Origin: Silene latifolia
Taxonomy: Eukaryota; Streptophyta; Magnoliopsida; Caryophyllales; Caryophyllaceae
Direction: 5' to 3'
Assembly (NCBI RefSeq): GCF_048544455.1
Contig: NC_133538.1
Span: forward strand, 39,691,969 to 39,755,968
DNA: 64,000 nt
Below are positions 46,347 through 57,760 of the stretch, piece after piece (position 1 is the first letter of the stretch; every line of letters starts with the position of its first letter). Under the pieces are notes generated by a model. The model searched no databases. It was given only the letters and a program-made list of their open reading frames with translations, and was not told the origin of the DNA. A program made the translations under genes and the position numbers.

Positions 46347-47623
46347 GGTGTGTGCCTAAGCTATGTTGTCAGGGCTTTAAGGTGCATGGGTCAGGAGAGT
46401 ATATTCTTTTGGTGACTCGAAGAACTGATTTGAAATAACTCCCTCTGATCATCGACCAAAGAGGTATAATTAAGTTTGTAAAAAAAAAAAAATCCTTGTC
46501 GTGTGAGCACACCTAAAAGTGGACCCTAAGAATGAATTGGGTATGTCCCGTTCTGAGTAGCAAAGTATTTGAAGACTCCATGCCTGGGTTAAGGTGAAAC
46601 TGGATTGGATATTTGGAATGTGGAGATCGGAAATAAAAGGCTTTGATGAACAAATCTCTGGAGCTTGATTTTGTGGAGTTGAGGCTTTATGGGGTTACGG
46701 CTTGTAATATGGCTTGGAAATGAAGTCTCTTGGCTTGATGTAGCCTGAGCACATAAGGGTAGGTTAAAATGACGTGGGATCAAGTTTCCATATCTTGGCC
46801 CTAAAGGATGGGTATACTCGACGAGCTTGAGAGGATTCTCAAAATTCCTAACTATCTTCGTGTAACGGTCTCGAGAAGGACTTAGGGTGTGTGATGTGTG
46901 AAACCATCTTCATCGATATCTTGATTCTATATAGACTTTAGCAGTATTCCGTTTAGTATTTGATGCTTGTTCTTGATTCAGACTCAAATTCTTGGTTCAG
47001 GTTTTTGAAGATAACTTTGACTTTGGATATTTACTTTGACTTGTTTGATTGATTGAGCCTTGTTCTTTTGACTCTTTTGTCTTGGATTACGGGCATAACT
47101 GCGGTCTTGGATATTGATCTTGGTCATTTCACTTGATTGAGCCTTGTTCTCTTGACTCTTTTGTCTTGGATTACGTGCATAACTGCGGCCTTAGATATTG
47201 AGCAGTTTCTCTTGATTGAGCCTTTGTCTTTGATCATGGCTCGTATCGTCTTGGATCTTCTTGCTACCGTGGGTTTGGGTCAGACTAGCACCTTTGGTGT
47301 GAAACGGGTTGGTCTTTAGTAAACATGTTGTTTATTTTGGGGAATGGGCTTGCCTTACGTCATAGATTGTTTACAAGGGATATGGTCTGGATTCGTCCCA
47401 GAATCTCTTGAGATAGGCTCGTCCTAAATAACGGGGGTATAGTGAGGTTTCTATTGCCAGACATGGAATAGGTAAGGAATGAACACGGAGTTTCAGGTCC
47501 TCTACAACTTGGAATGGAACATCATTTAAGTGCACTCACATTGACTTGGGATGTGTTGTTTTTTTTTAAAATGTCTCAAACCAATTCTTGTTGCCACAGG
47601 AAAAGGTAAAAGAAAAGAAGAAT

Positions 47624-47637
47624 AAGTGGATTGAAAA
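47624..47637. repeat. LINE target site duplication (left)
   Basis: AAGTGGATTGAAAA, repeated exactly at 52476-52489. Confidence 0.95.
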
Positions 47638-47684
47638 AACAATAGCAAAGAATGAAGAGATAGAGAGAGAAAAAGATCTAAAAT

Positions 47685-47728
47685 TCACAAAACCCTAAAA
47701 CCAATAAAAATATCTTAAACCCTAAAAG
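47685..47728 (+). promoter_or_regulatory. Two telo-box words in the LINE 5' region
   Basis: AAAACCCTAAAA and TAAACCCTAAAA lie 10-50 bases before the ORF1 start. Telo-boxes (AAACCCTAA) are common near plant promoters of translation genes. A role as part of an internal LINE promoter is inferred. Confidence 0.5.
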
Positions 47729-47736
47729 TCAAAAAC

Positions 47737-49016
47737 ATGTCAATCGATTGTTCAAATGTTGAACAATTTCCCCCTCTGATCACCGGTAATACTAAATCGA
47801 AAAGTCCTAAATCAGTTACTAATAAGGTTGTGTCATCCTCTGATGTGTCGCCTATCCCTGTGTTGGTGGCTGGGGGTCCGTCAGATGAGGATATTCAGAA
47901 AACAAAGAGTATGAATTCGGTTATTGGTGTTCAACCCTATGACTTGGATTCAATTCAACTTGATGATCAGGATTGGGTGGTTCAGCGTAGGAGGAAGGGG
48001 AAGAATCAGTTGGAAGTTATTGAGGAAGAACCTGATGCTCTGTTACGGTTCTCCTCAGAGGATGTCAAGGAGGAGATTGAGTATTGGACAAATTCGGTGT
48101 ACTGCTTCATATTGGGTGCTAATCCGCCAGTAGAAGTGGCTGATGGTTTTATCAGGAGAATATGGGCTCATCTTCCACTTGATAAGGTATCCTTCCTTCC
48201 GAATTTGGTATTTTTGGTGAGATTTGCCACTAGTACTGCCAAAGATCGTGTCTTGCAGCAAGGGCACTTCTTGTTCGACAATAAGCCGCTTATTGTTCGT
48301 CTATGGAGTCCTGATGTCGATCTAGTGAAGGAGGATGTCAAGGAGGTTCCAGTTTGGGTGAGATTAGAACAGTTTCCTCTGAAATTTTGGGGAAGTGTCT
48401 TCCCAGGATTGCAGGCTTATTGGGGAAATTTATTCAATGTGATGTGGCTACTAAGGATAAGACCCGACTTGGATTTTCCCGAGTCATGGTGGAGGTTCCT
48501 TTTGGTCAAGCTATCCCTGATAAGATTAAATTCTTAGATGAAGATGGTCATGTGGTTATTATTAGTGTTGTATCTGAATGGAAACCACTCCTCTGTACTT
48601 CGTGTAAAGGAGTTGGACATGCTACTGCTAACTGCAAGAAGATGAAACAACCGCAGGCTCCTAAAACTAAGGCTCCAAAAGAGGTTGTTAAGCAGTGGAG
48701 GCCTAAAGCTCGGAAACCATCTGAGCCTGTAGTTTCATTGACTTCCACTGAGGATTCAGGACTTGTAACTCCAATTGAGAAGCCTAACCAGTTCCAGGTG
48801 ACATAGGGAAAGAATGGGAAGTATCATGTTGCTCAAACCCCTGCAAAGAGGATTATTCGGTTCAGTAGACAGGAGATGTTGGATAAAGGTTATAGTTCTA
48901 TCAAGTGTGGTAAGGACACCTTCCTTGAATCTCTTAACACTACTACTCCTACTGTTGGAATTGGTGTGGTCTCGGTAAATGGTAGTGCATTACCTCCTTC
49001 TGGGGGTAATGTATAA
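47737..49016 (+). pseudogene. LINE ORF1, nucleic-acid-binding protein, frameshifted
   Basis: The start is ATG 47737 (MSIDCSNVEQFPPL). Residues about 110-230 resemble the DUF4283-type domain of plant LINE ORF1 proteins (YCFILGANPP...VRLWSPD). A CCHC knuckle CTSCKGVGHATANC lies near 48597-48638. A one-base loss near 48390 shifts the frame from the first to the second part, which then runs to a TAA at 49014-49016, interrupted by a TAG at 48804-48806. The stop overlaps the ORF2 start (ATGTATAA). The product would coat LINE RNA. Function is known for the family, not shown here. Confidence 0.85.
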
Positions 49017-52000
49017 TTTTGGATTTTGGAACATTAGGGGACTGAATAGCCCAATTAAGCAGAATACTATCAAATGGTTTTTACATCATCATCAAATTGG
49101 GTTTTTTGGTCTCCTTGAGACAAAGGTGAAGCCTTTGTCTCTAAATAGTGTGAGAAATAATCTTTGTGCTACTTGGTGTGTCTCTACTAATACTTCTTAT
49201 CACAAAGGGGGTCGTGTGTGGGTTCTTTGGCAACCTTCTATGTTTTCTGTTAATTTTTTAGACTATTCTGCACAATCTATTCAGATGGAGGTCAAGGATT
49301 TAAGCACTGGTTTTCAGTTTAAGTGTACTATGGTGTATGCCTTTAATGACTTGAATGAAAGGAAGGCACTGTGGTCTAAACTTTGTTCTTATAATAAAGA
49401 AATTAAGGGACCTTGGGTTATATGTGGTGATTTCAATACTGTCTTGGTTCCCTCTGAAAGATTCGGAGGTAATTCTACTTATGAGGAAATGGATGATTTC
49501 CAACAGTGTGTAGCTGAGTGTGGGGTTACAGATTGTTCTGCCATTGGTTCTTTGTATACATGGTCTAATAAACAAGAACCTTCCTCTAGAGTTTTTAGCA
49601 GACTGGATAGAGTCTTGGTGAATGATGCTTGGATTAGGAGTAATGATAATATCTATGCTCATTTCTATACTGAAGGAGTTATTGATCATTCTCCTTGTGT
49701 GATTCAAGAACACAGTAATACTGCTAAACCAAGGAGAAGCTTTAAATATTACAACATGTGGAGTAAAGCAGAGGATTTTAGGGAATGTGTGAAGCAGGTT
49801 TGGGATTCTGACTGGAATGGTACTTTGATGTTTTAGTTAGTCAAGAAACTGAAGTCCTTAAAATGTCCTTTAAAACAGCTTAATAAGGAAAACTTTGATG
49901 ATATTGTCAATAATACAGATAGGGCTAAAATGAACCTTGAGTTTATTCAACTGAAACTCAGGGATGATCCTTCTAATGCTGCACTTATTGTTCAAGAGAT
50001 GGAGGCAAATAGTAGTGTAAGGTTCCCGGAGTCTGCTTGCTCTGAGTTTCTGTTTCAAAAATCCAAGGCCATCTGGGTTGACAAAGGTGATGACAACACG
50101 AAGTATTTTCCTAGTTTTATTAAGGGAAGGCAGATCAAGAATAAGGTTATTAAGATAGAGGATACTCAAGGGGTTCAGTGTGATGATCCTCAGCAAATTC
50201 AGGAAGCTTTCTTGAGTTTTTATTTTAATCTGTTGGGTACCTCTGAGAAGGTTCTGAATATTAGTCACAGGGTGGTCAAGATGGGGAAGGTGTGCTCAGT
50301 TGGGTATAGGCAGTTGCTGTTGAGCCCTATCACTAATGAAGAAATTAAGAAGGCTATGTTTTCTATTCCTAACCATAAGGCTGCAGGTCCTGATGGTTAT
50401 TCTAGTGCTTTCTTTAAAGATGCTTGGGATGTTGTGGGGGATTCAGTTTGTCTTGCTATTAAGGACTTTTTCCAGACGGGTAAACTTCTTAAACAATTAA
50501 ATCATACCCTTATTTCTCTCATTCCTAAGTGTGCAATGCCTCAAAATGTTACTCAATTCCGTCCAATTTCTTGTTGCAATGTTGTTTACAAGTGTATTTC
50601 TAAGCTTCTGTGCAATAGATTGTCTGGGGTGTTGCCTGAGTTAATCAGTGATAGTCAAGGAGGTTTTATTAAGGGTAGGAGCATTGTTGAAAAATTCTTA
50701 TTTGCCAGGACATAGTCAGGTTATACAATAGGAAGTCAGTCTCTTCTAGGTTCTTGATTAAAGTTGATCTGAAGAAAGCATATGATTCAGTTAGCTGGGA
50801 ATTTTTAGAGGAGATGCTGGTTTCTTTAGAGTTCCCTACCCATTTTATCTCCTTGATAATGGAGTGTGTAAGAACTGCAAGTTACTCCTTGGTCCTGAAT
50901 GGAGATATTTTTGGTTTTTTTAATGGTAAGAAAGGGTTAAGGCAAGGAGATCCTTTGTCTCCCCTCTTGATTACTATCTCTATGGAGTACTTGAGTAGAG
51001 TATTGGGATATGTTACTGAAAATATGGGATTCAAATATCACCCTATGTGTGGAAAAATCAAATTGTCACATTTAATGTTTGCAGATGACTTACTTTTATT
51101 TAGCAAAGGTGATGTGGGTTCTATCATGGTGCTGCTTAGAGCTTTTGCTACTTTCTCCAGGGCTTCTGGTTTACAGATGAGCCCTCCCAAGACTAATGCT
51201 TATTTTAATGGTGTGCATGTTAGAGTTAAGGAGGACATATTGCTTGCCACTGGAATTCAAGAAGGCTAACTCCCATTTAAGTATCTAGGAGTGCCTATTA
51301 CTGCTGGCAGGTTAACAAAAGCTCAAGGCCAAATCCTAGTTGAGAAGATTACTGCAAGAATAGAAAGCTTTGGATCCAGACACTTATCTTATTCTGGGAG
51401 GTTGGTACTTGTTAATTCAGTATTGACTTCCTTATATACTTATTGGATGAGCATCTTTGTTATTCCTAAGGGTGTGCTGCATAGGTTGAACTCCATCTGT
51501 CGAAATTATTTGTGGGATGGTAGTGTTGATCACCTTAGAGTACCCCCTGATAGTTGGGCAAAGATTTGTTCCCCAAAAAAGGAGGGTGGTCTGGGACTAA
51601 GAGATAGCTTTGTGTGGAATGTAGCTGCTATGGGCAAGTTAGTTTGGTGGATCTTTTTTAATCCCGATAAGCTATGGGTAAAGTGGATCAGCCAGATTTA
51701 CTTAAAAGGCAGGACTTGGACTGAGTATGTACCCAGTGGTGATGTTAGCTGGGGATGGAGAACAGTTTGTAGAGTTCGTGATAAGCTCAGTTTTGGTTAT
51801 AGTCAGGGACAGTGGTTACTAGATGCTAAGGGTTATACAGTCAAGAGTGGTTATGAGATGTTGAGAGTGAAGTATCAGCTTGTTGATTGGCATAACATTG
51901 TGTGGAAAAAGTGGGAAGTACCTAAGCATAAATTTATCTGCTGGTTAATTGCCAGAGAAGCGTTGCAGGTAAAAGCTAAGATCTTTGGTTTGGGTATTGC

Positions 52001-52382
52001 TGCTGATGAAGATTGTCTGTTATGTGGGGGTGCTTCTGAGACACATGTACATCTATTCCTGCATTGTCTTTATAGCAGAGTCATTCTGTTAGAGATGGCT
52101 AGTGCTCACCATGTAGCTCTTCCATCTGCTGATATTCTCAGGTGGATTTGGCTACAGAAGTGGTCTAAGCATCGAAGAGGTATCCTGCTTTGTGCATTCA
52201 TGGCGTGCTTCTATTTTATATGGTTACAGAGGAATAGAGAAAGGGTGGAGCATTGTCTGATCAGGCCTGAAGTTGTTTTTAGGATGGCTAGGAATGTTAC
52301 TAAACTGAGAATTGGTACTTTCCAGAACCAACTTGAGATTCAGGATAAGCAATGGTTAGAAAGTATTGATGTATGTAAATAG
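49009..52382 (+). pseudogene. LINE ORF2, endonuclease and reverse transcriptase, broken
   Basis: ATG 49009 gives the usual endonuclease start (FGFWNIRGLN). Endonuclease motifs are LLETKV near 49115 and GDFNTV near 49425. RT motifs in order: LISLIPK near 50512, FRPISCCNVVYK near 50559, KVDLKKAYDSVSW near 50761, LRQGDPLSPLL near 50937, and FADD at 51078-51089 (catalytic residues intact). A C-terminal zinc-binding RT-associated region (WKKWEVPKHKF...CLLCG...HLFLHC) lies at 51903-52075. Lesions: TAG 49834-49836, a one-base loss near 50690, TAA 51267-51269. The enzyme would nick the target and copy LINE RNA in place. Confidence 0.9.
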
Positions 52383-52475
52383 AGATATGTCTCTATCAAA
52401 TGGCTTTGTTTGTAAAACTGTTAGGTTGTAATACCTAAGTTTGTACTTAATAAAATCTTACATTTCACCAAAAAA
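52383..52475 (+). other. LINE 3' non-coding tail
   Basis: 93 bases with an AATAAA signal near 52449 and a terminal run of A at 52470-52477, which merges into the target duplication. Confidence 0.8.
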
Positions 52476-52489
52476 AAGTGGATTGAAAA
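52476..52489. repeat. LINE target site duplication (right)
   Basis: Exact copy of 47624-47637 (AAGTGGATTGAAAA). Confidence 0.95.
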
Positions 52490-52624
52490 TTGTACATTTA
52501 TTGAAATGAATAATAAATGTATAGACTCGAGAAGACATGTGACTCGTGGGACAGCCCCCAGGTTGTCACTAGGAATAGAAATGGACACAAAGAAAGATAC
52601 TAGAACAATTATGGGAGAGAAAGC

Positions 52625-54263
52625 CTAGGACTCGGGCTTTGACGCGATCTTAGATCCAGACTCGTAATCATCGGCCCATGCTTGAACATTTTCTCTTCCA
52701 GCAATTGGTTTTGGCATCTGACTTTGAGCATTCACCCATTTGAGCACCTCGTCCTCATCACTGGGAACACTGGAAGGATAACTGTCAAGGAGAGTTTCCT
52801 GATAAGTGGTATATCCATGAGGATTGCCTAAGCCGCCTTGTGAGTTAAAGGTTGAGAGGGACAATTTCCCACTTTCAATCATATCTTGGATCATATATTT
52901 CAAACAAAAGCATGCTTCTGTATTATGTCCCCTACCACGATGATATTGGCAATATGCATTACTGTTCCATCTAGGCAGTATGTTTTCAGGATCTGGAGTT
53001 GGACCGAGTAGGTGTAATTTGCCTTGTGATACTAACATTTGTAGCGCTGCTGCATAAGTGATGCCAAGGTTAGCGAATGCTCAAGGAGCCCGTCCCGGTC
53101 TTCTGGGTGGAACTTCCATGAGTTTAGCCCTATCACACTTAATGTCAGTCTGAGAAAAGGTCGATATATGATATTCGCCGCTCTCGATATTATCCTGGAT
53201 GATATTTTTAGTTTGTAGCAACTCTCGGTGTCATGCCCCCTTCCTCTATGATATTGACAATACAAATTGCCATCCAAAAACTTAGACTTCTTTTTCGGAT
53301 CTGGGGTAGGCCTTATTGGTCGAAGAAGACCTAGAGAGGATAATTTGTTTAAGGCTAGGGCATAAGCTATGCTTAGACTTGTGAATGACCTGGGAGAGTT
53401 GTTAGTTTTCTTTGACGAAGGCTCCATGAGGTTGCCATTGTTGATTTTGATTCCTGGATGAGAAGAACTAGAGATAAGTTGCTCATTTGTTGCTTTAGGA
53501 TTGCCAGGTTGAGGGTTTGTCTGGACACCTTTCATCTCAAGCATCTTAGCCATTTCCATAAACTGATTCTCCACGTTGGAAAAGCCGAGAGGTTAGGTTA
53601 TCAATGGCTCCCTCTAACTTGGAAAATTTATTATTGAAGGCAATGGAAAGCATGAGCATTCCACTTTGGATAATCGTCGTCTTGGAGGACATTGATTTCT
53701 TCGTTATCATGAGGAGCGAGGAGGTGAGAACAATCTAGGGATGATTCTTCATCATGTTTAGTGCTGCTAGACCCAAGAGGGTTGATCTTGTTGGATTGCT
53801 CGACAGAAGGTGGCACTGGAAGCTTGCCCTCTTCGATCATATCTTGGATGGTGTGTTTCAAGAGAAAACACTCTTCAATATCATGGGCTCTACCTTGGTC
53901 ATGATATAGGCAGTATTTGTTGCCTTTCCAGAGGTTCACCTGCTTCTCTAAAGGTGGATCCGGAGTCGGACCTATTGGATGTAACTTACCTTGGGCAGAG
54001 AGTCTCTTCAAAGCATCGGCATAAGATATGCCTAAATCAGAAAGCACCCTTTAATGCCTCCCAGGTTTCTTTTCCGTTGTCTTCGGCTTTCTAGGACGAC
54101 AATTATTACAAGAGGTAAGCTTTGGACGACCTAGACTAGGGGTTTCTCTAGGTAACATGTTCTTTTCCACCATCCCATTTTCAAGGGTGAGGACGCGAAT
54201 GCTCAAATTTTTCACTGTAGCTTGAACTCGCAGGACCATGGCATAAACGTCTTGGAGAGACAC
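52625..54263 (-). pseudogene. Tat element gag with triplicated Zn-knuckle-like module
   Basis: Four overlapping or adjoining minus-strand frames (54263-54051, 54047-53631, 53574-53032, 53038-52625) form one broken gag. The N-terminal part has a short coiled-coil-like stretch (VYAMVLRVQATVKNLSIRVLTLENGM). Then comes a module seen three times. It has YA-AL--L---G-L near its start, then GPTPDP or RPTPDP, then C-YH--GR-H--E-C--LK and, in two copies, IQDMIE-GKL. The knuckles lie near 53920, 53250 and 52920. Such C-x2-H...GH...C motifs occur in Tat-lineage gag. The copies differ clearly from each other, so the triplication is old. Frames shift between modules. Start uncertain. Confidence 0.75.
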
Positions 54264-55500
54264 GGTGATTGTGGCTTGAGCTGCTTCATGACTTTGCTGA
54301 CTGACGGAACTTGCTGGATTCCTACTCGATAGAAATGACGCGCATTACAACTCGATTCGACATGGGATCACGCATACTAAGGCAATAAGCAACAAACACT
54401 GGAAGGGACAAGTAACGACGAGGATAAGATGACAAATCTAGACGTCGACTTGTGAATTCATGAAATGTCGTGAGCGACTTCTCGTGTTTGAATTCACGGT
54501 ACTTGACTTTAATTTAGACTCGAGTGTTGACTTTGACGGAGTGACCCTTATATGGCTGACCTTATTGACGGGATTGACGACACGTTTTGATTCTAGGCTC
54601 AGGTATAAGTGTAGATACCCGAGGTGTGCTTATAGGTGTTAGTAACTCTTTTATGTATGACTCGGGCACGTGCGACTCGAGGTGTCGGAAATGCTTAGAT
54701 CCTAACTGAATTGGTGTATGGGGGTCCAAAATGACGGCGTGATGCCTTAAGACTTGGCTTGAATTTGAAAAGACCCAAAATATAAAGGAAGACGTGTTCA
54801 TGACTCGACAGAGTTCCGACTAGGACATAGTCGGTTTGAATTTTGACTCTAACTTAGCCTAATTGAATTTACACATTTAAATTTACATGGTTGAAAATAT
54901 TTTGATTTAAAACGTTTTTTTTTATTTTTTTTTTGATTTTGTTTTGAGAATTTACGAAGGATTTCATTTATGGAAAATTTAAAATTGGATGGAATTTTGA
55001 TTATTTGAATTTTACAGAAAGTGGAAAAGTAATGGATTTTATTTTACAAAATTTCGTCATGGTTTTGTTTACAAATGGGGATCACGTATATGATACAAAT
55101 ATACATATGGGCATTATAACGGTATGCTGAGTGCATTTAAAGGGTTTTGGTTTAAAGGGTGGGTTGCCATACCAAGCAATCAAACCCTGGTCTGTGGAGA
55201 GGTCCGTGCCAAACATGAGTAAGGTCGGCTCCTAGTCCAATCCCTCGAGTAGTGAAAGATCTTGATACAAACATGAGTATGCACCATGGTATGGTTGACG
55301 TCAATCGCTCTCTATCTTTAGGCCCAGATAAGAATTTGGACCGTCCAGACAGGACGATTGGTCCAATGGATTGGGTTGAGCCTAGCAAGGCCGAATAAAA
55401 CGACCTAAGAAGGTCGAGTAATGAAAACCGACAAATGTCTCGTATAAACTATTCCCTAACCTCGTTCAAGTTTCACCCGGGGTAACACGTAAGTGTATCA
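54264..55500 (-). other. Tat element 5' leader
   Basis: Non-coding sequence between PBS and gag. The 54860-55090 part is AT-rich with a T-run at 54906-54930. The 54440-54800 part is richer in TCGAG/CTCGA words (for example 54519-54527), without a regular array. No clear frame. Confidence 0.65.
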
Positions 55501-55520
55501 TCCCCAGCGGAGTCGCCAAA
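55501..55520 (-). other. Tat-type primer-binding site
   Basis: On the minus strand TTTGGCGACTCCGCTGGGGA, just after the LTR end GTCCACA. This is the PBS form typical of Tat/Ogre elements, usually attributed to an Arg tRNA. Confidence 0.88.
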
Positions 55521-55521
55521 C

Positions 55522-56394
55522 TGTGGACATAGGCCACCCGCCCCGCACGCCCCCGTGCGTTTGTGTGTATTTAAGGCGGCGGTACTTCTCCCACGGAACC
55601 TTGGTTTGCCAAAGCACGTCATGGGCCGTTACCGATTTGTGAGGCATTGAAACCGGTCAAAGGTTGAATAAGCCTGCATTTGTGGAGTCGCCACCAATTG
55701 TTATGGAAAATTGGAACCGTTCGAATACCTCATGCCATGTCAAGACACAAAGTAGTGACATGAACACTAAGAACTCGTTATCCTTAGCATTCTATGTCTA
55801 GAATGACTCTCGTGGATGCCAATAAACACCTAATCCCGCTCGACTCGATAACGTTCATATTTGATATGTTGTCGATTATATGCATGCAATGCAACATCCA
55901 CATATAAATCCTAGCATGTGAATTAAACTATGTCGGTTAACACGTAATTTAGTAATTAATTATGTCAAAGTTGGAATGTTTGATTAATTACATGTGAGAG
56001 ACAAGTAAATAAATCATACAAGATAATAAGAAATATTACAAAGGAATAAGAAATAAGTTACAATGGATAATTGAATTTGCGTCATAAACATGCCCAAAAG
56101 AGTTTTAGAAATAAAAGAAAAGAAAAGAATAAATGAAATAAGGAAAATAAGGAAATAAGAAAAATAAGGAAATTTGAAATTGATTTAAATAAGGAAATTA
56201 AAATAAAATAGGAAATAAAATAAAGAAATAAAATAAAAATAAAAAAATAAAAAATAAAATATGGAAAATATGAATTATATGGAAGATATGTCGAATTATA
56301 GTAATAATTAGAATAATAGTTAATTAGAAACCTAATTAGAAGCCTATGTCAAAACGAGAAGAATTCATAGGCAGAAGCCATCCCAAAATAGGCA
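55522..56394 (-). repeat. Tat element 5' LTR, 3' part
   Basis: It matches 41333-42280 with substitutions and indels. It contains a PBS-like GGTGGCGACTCCACAAATGC (minus strand, 55681-55700) inside the LTR. It is interrupted at 56394 by Athila-2 and continues at 62642. Confidence 0.88.
56390..56394. repeat. Target site duplication AGGCA (left)
   Basis: AGGCA directly before the Athila-2 LTR; repeated at 62637-62641. Confidence 0.93.
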
Positions 56395-57207
56395 TGATAC
56401 GGTCGTTATGTACCAAAAATAAAATACCTAAATATAACTAACAGAAGCTAGCGATAAGTAGGGTCGATCTCCACAGGGAGGCGGTTTACTATCTACTTGT
56501 CTATTCGGTCTGTCTAATGTCACAAGTTGGAGGTTTGAAATGTTTTGACTAAACTAATAGAATTAAGGCAAGAGGAAATAATGAAGAAATACAGGGGTAA
56601 ATCAGATAAAAGAAAGAAATATGCTAGGAAACGGCCTACCGTGGCAGCTACACTATCGGGTCAACTGAGTCGATTAAATTATTGATAAGAAGAGCGAGGT
56701 CGTCACCTTTCGGTCCCTAAACCTACGATTATACCCTTTCGGTCTCTAATCGACCTAGGGTCTCCCTAACTTAGCTTCCGCCCTAATTAGGTATCACCTG
56801 TTGTAAATAAGCAAGCCTTCCCTTCCAATCTTTCGATCCAGGTCGGAGGTAACTAATTAATTGGTCTCCTGCACGCATTCATTCAACCTAATCATAATTA
56901 TATTGCTTAATACAATTCTTGTCGCAAAACTAATCTAATCATGTCGATCCTAACATATTGCTACCACGGTTTCCCTAGTCCTAACATATTAAAGGAATTA
57001 GCTAGACATAATTAAATAAAGAACATAAATAATAAAGAGAGAAAGAGAAATCAACATTAAATTAAAGAGGAAAAAGAGAGAGAAATGTTACTGAAATAAT
57101 CCGGAATTAAGGAAGAACAAAGTAGCAGGAACAATGTATTAGAGCAAAGGTAACGTCTGACAGTGTCAGATGATAAGGAGAGAGTTTACAAAAGACGTCC
57201 TCCCTTT

Positions 57208-57216
57208 CTATTTATA
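57208..57216 (-). promoter_or_regulatory. TATA box of Athila-2 3' LTR
   Basis: TATAAATAG on the minus strand, directly downstream (in transcription sense) of the palindrome cluster. In the 5' LTR the matching site reads TATGAATAG (near 62077). Confidence 0.6.
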
Positions 57217-57284
57217 AGAAAATAGGAATTATTTAACCTAATGACGGATATAAACTAGAAAGCCCAAGCCCGTAGACGAATGCA

Positions 57285-57442
57285 CTCGATCGAGTGGATT
57301 TAAACTACTCGATCGAGCAAACTCAGGCTCAAACCGCTCGATCGACCAAAAGAAGTGCTCGATCGACTAAACACTAATATGAAACTGGTCGATCGACCAA
57401 CTAAAGTACTCGATCGACCAGTTAAGTACTCGATCGAGTGGA
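57285..57442 (-). repeat. CTCGATCGAG palindrome cluster, 3' LTR (7 cores)
   Basis: Seven TCGATCGA cores with flanks CTC, GTC, GAG or GAC, spaced 15-40 bases, within U3 upstream of the TATA box. Confidence 0.9.
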
Positions 57443-57742
57443 TCTTGACTTCAGCAGCTACAAAATCTCGTTAGTGAAGCTTTGACTTGTCGTTTAGCTC
57501 CCGAAATGGCTTCACGCATCCCAAGACAGCTATATTTCCGCTCCAAATTTACTCTTCCTCCAAATGCATGCAAATTGGACGGTAAAAGGCTTGATTTCAC
57601 TACTTTCTGGTCCATTCCTGCAATTAAGACAAAATAAACCAAAGTAGCATATTCGGGGCATTTCGTAGCATAAAACTATGATAATGGCATGGAAATACGT
57701 GCATAAATAGACCAAAAAGACTATATAAAATGCACGTATCAA

Positions 57743-57760
57743 ATCTCCCCAAACCAAACC
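57743..57760 (-). other. Polypurine tract of Athila-2
   Basis: On the minus strand GGTTTGGTTTGGGGAGAT lies beside the LTR start. Near copies lie at 59228-59245 and 59342-59356. Confidence 0.7.

Larger units (their letters stand above)
44118..47623 (-). other. Tat element 3' non-coding region with degenerate repeats
   Basis: No pol motif was found in either strand. Contents in plus coordinates: a degenerate array of GAACCTAAGG-like words (44450-44900); a duplicated TCTGCTTGCGTCGGTCTC unit (45007 and 45058); an 84 bp tandem repeat with decaying copies (45140-45410); a pair of CTGCCTACGTAT hairpin units (46189-46240 and 46292-46346); and a duplicated CTTGATTGAGCC/CTCTTTTGTCTTGGATTACG segment (about 47040-47190). 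Repeat-rich 3' regions are known in Tat-lineage elements. The region is cut at 47623 by the LINE. Confidence 0.7.
47638..52475 (+). mobile_element. L1-type LINE retrotransposon, near full length
   Basis: About 4.84 kb flanked by an exact 14 bp duplication. It has a 100-base 5' region with two telo-box words, ORF1 (nucleic-acid-binding), ORF2 (endonuclease plus RT), a short 3' region with AATAAA near 52449 and a very short A tail (about 8 A). Both ORFs carry few lesions: one frameshift and one stop in ORF1; two stops and one frameshift in ORF2. It is therefore fairly young but inactive. It sits in the minus-strand Tat element between the gag and the 3' repeat region. Confidence 0.93.
56395..57741 (-). 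repeat. Athila-2 3' LTR
   Basis: 1347 bp, with seven TCGATCGA cores at 57285-57442 and a minus-strand TATA box at 57208-57216. Confidence 0.93.

Noticed and set aside
57285..57442. Palindrome cluster read as a CRISPR or attachment array
   Set aside because: Repeats are only 8-14 bases with irregular, non-unique spacing, and they occur in both LTRs of a retrotransposon.
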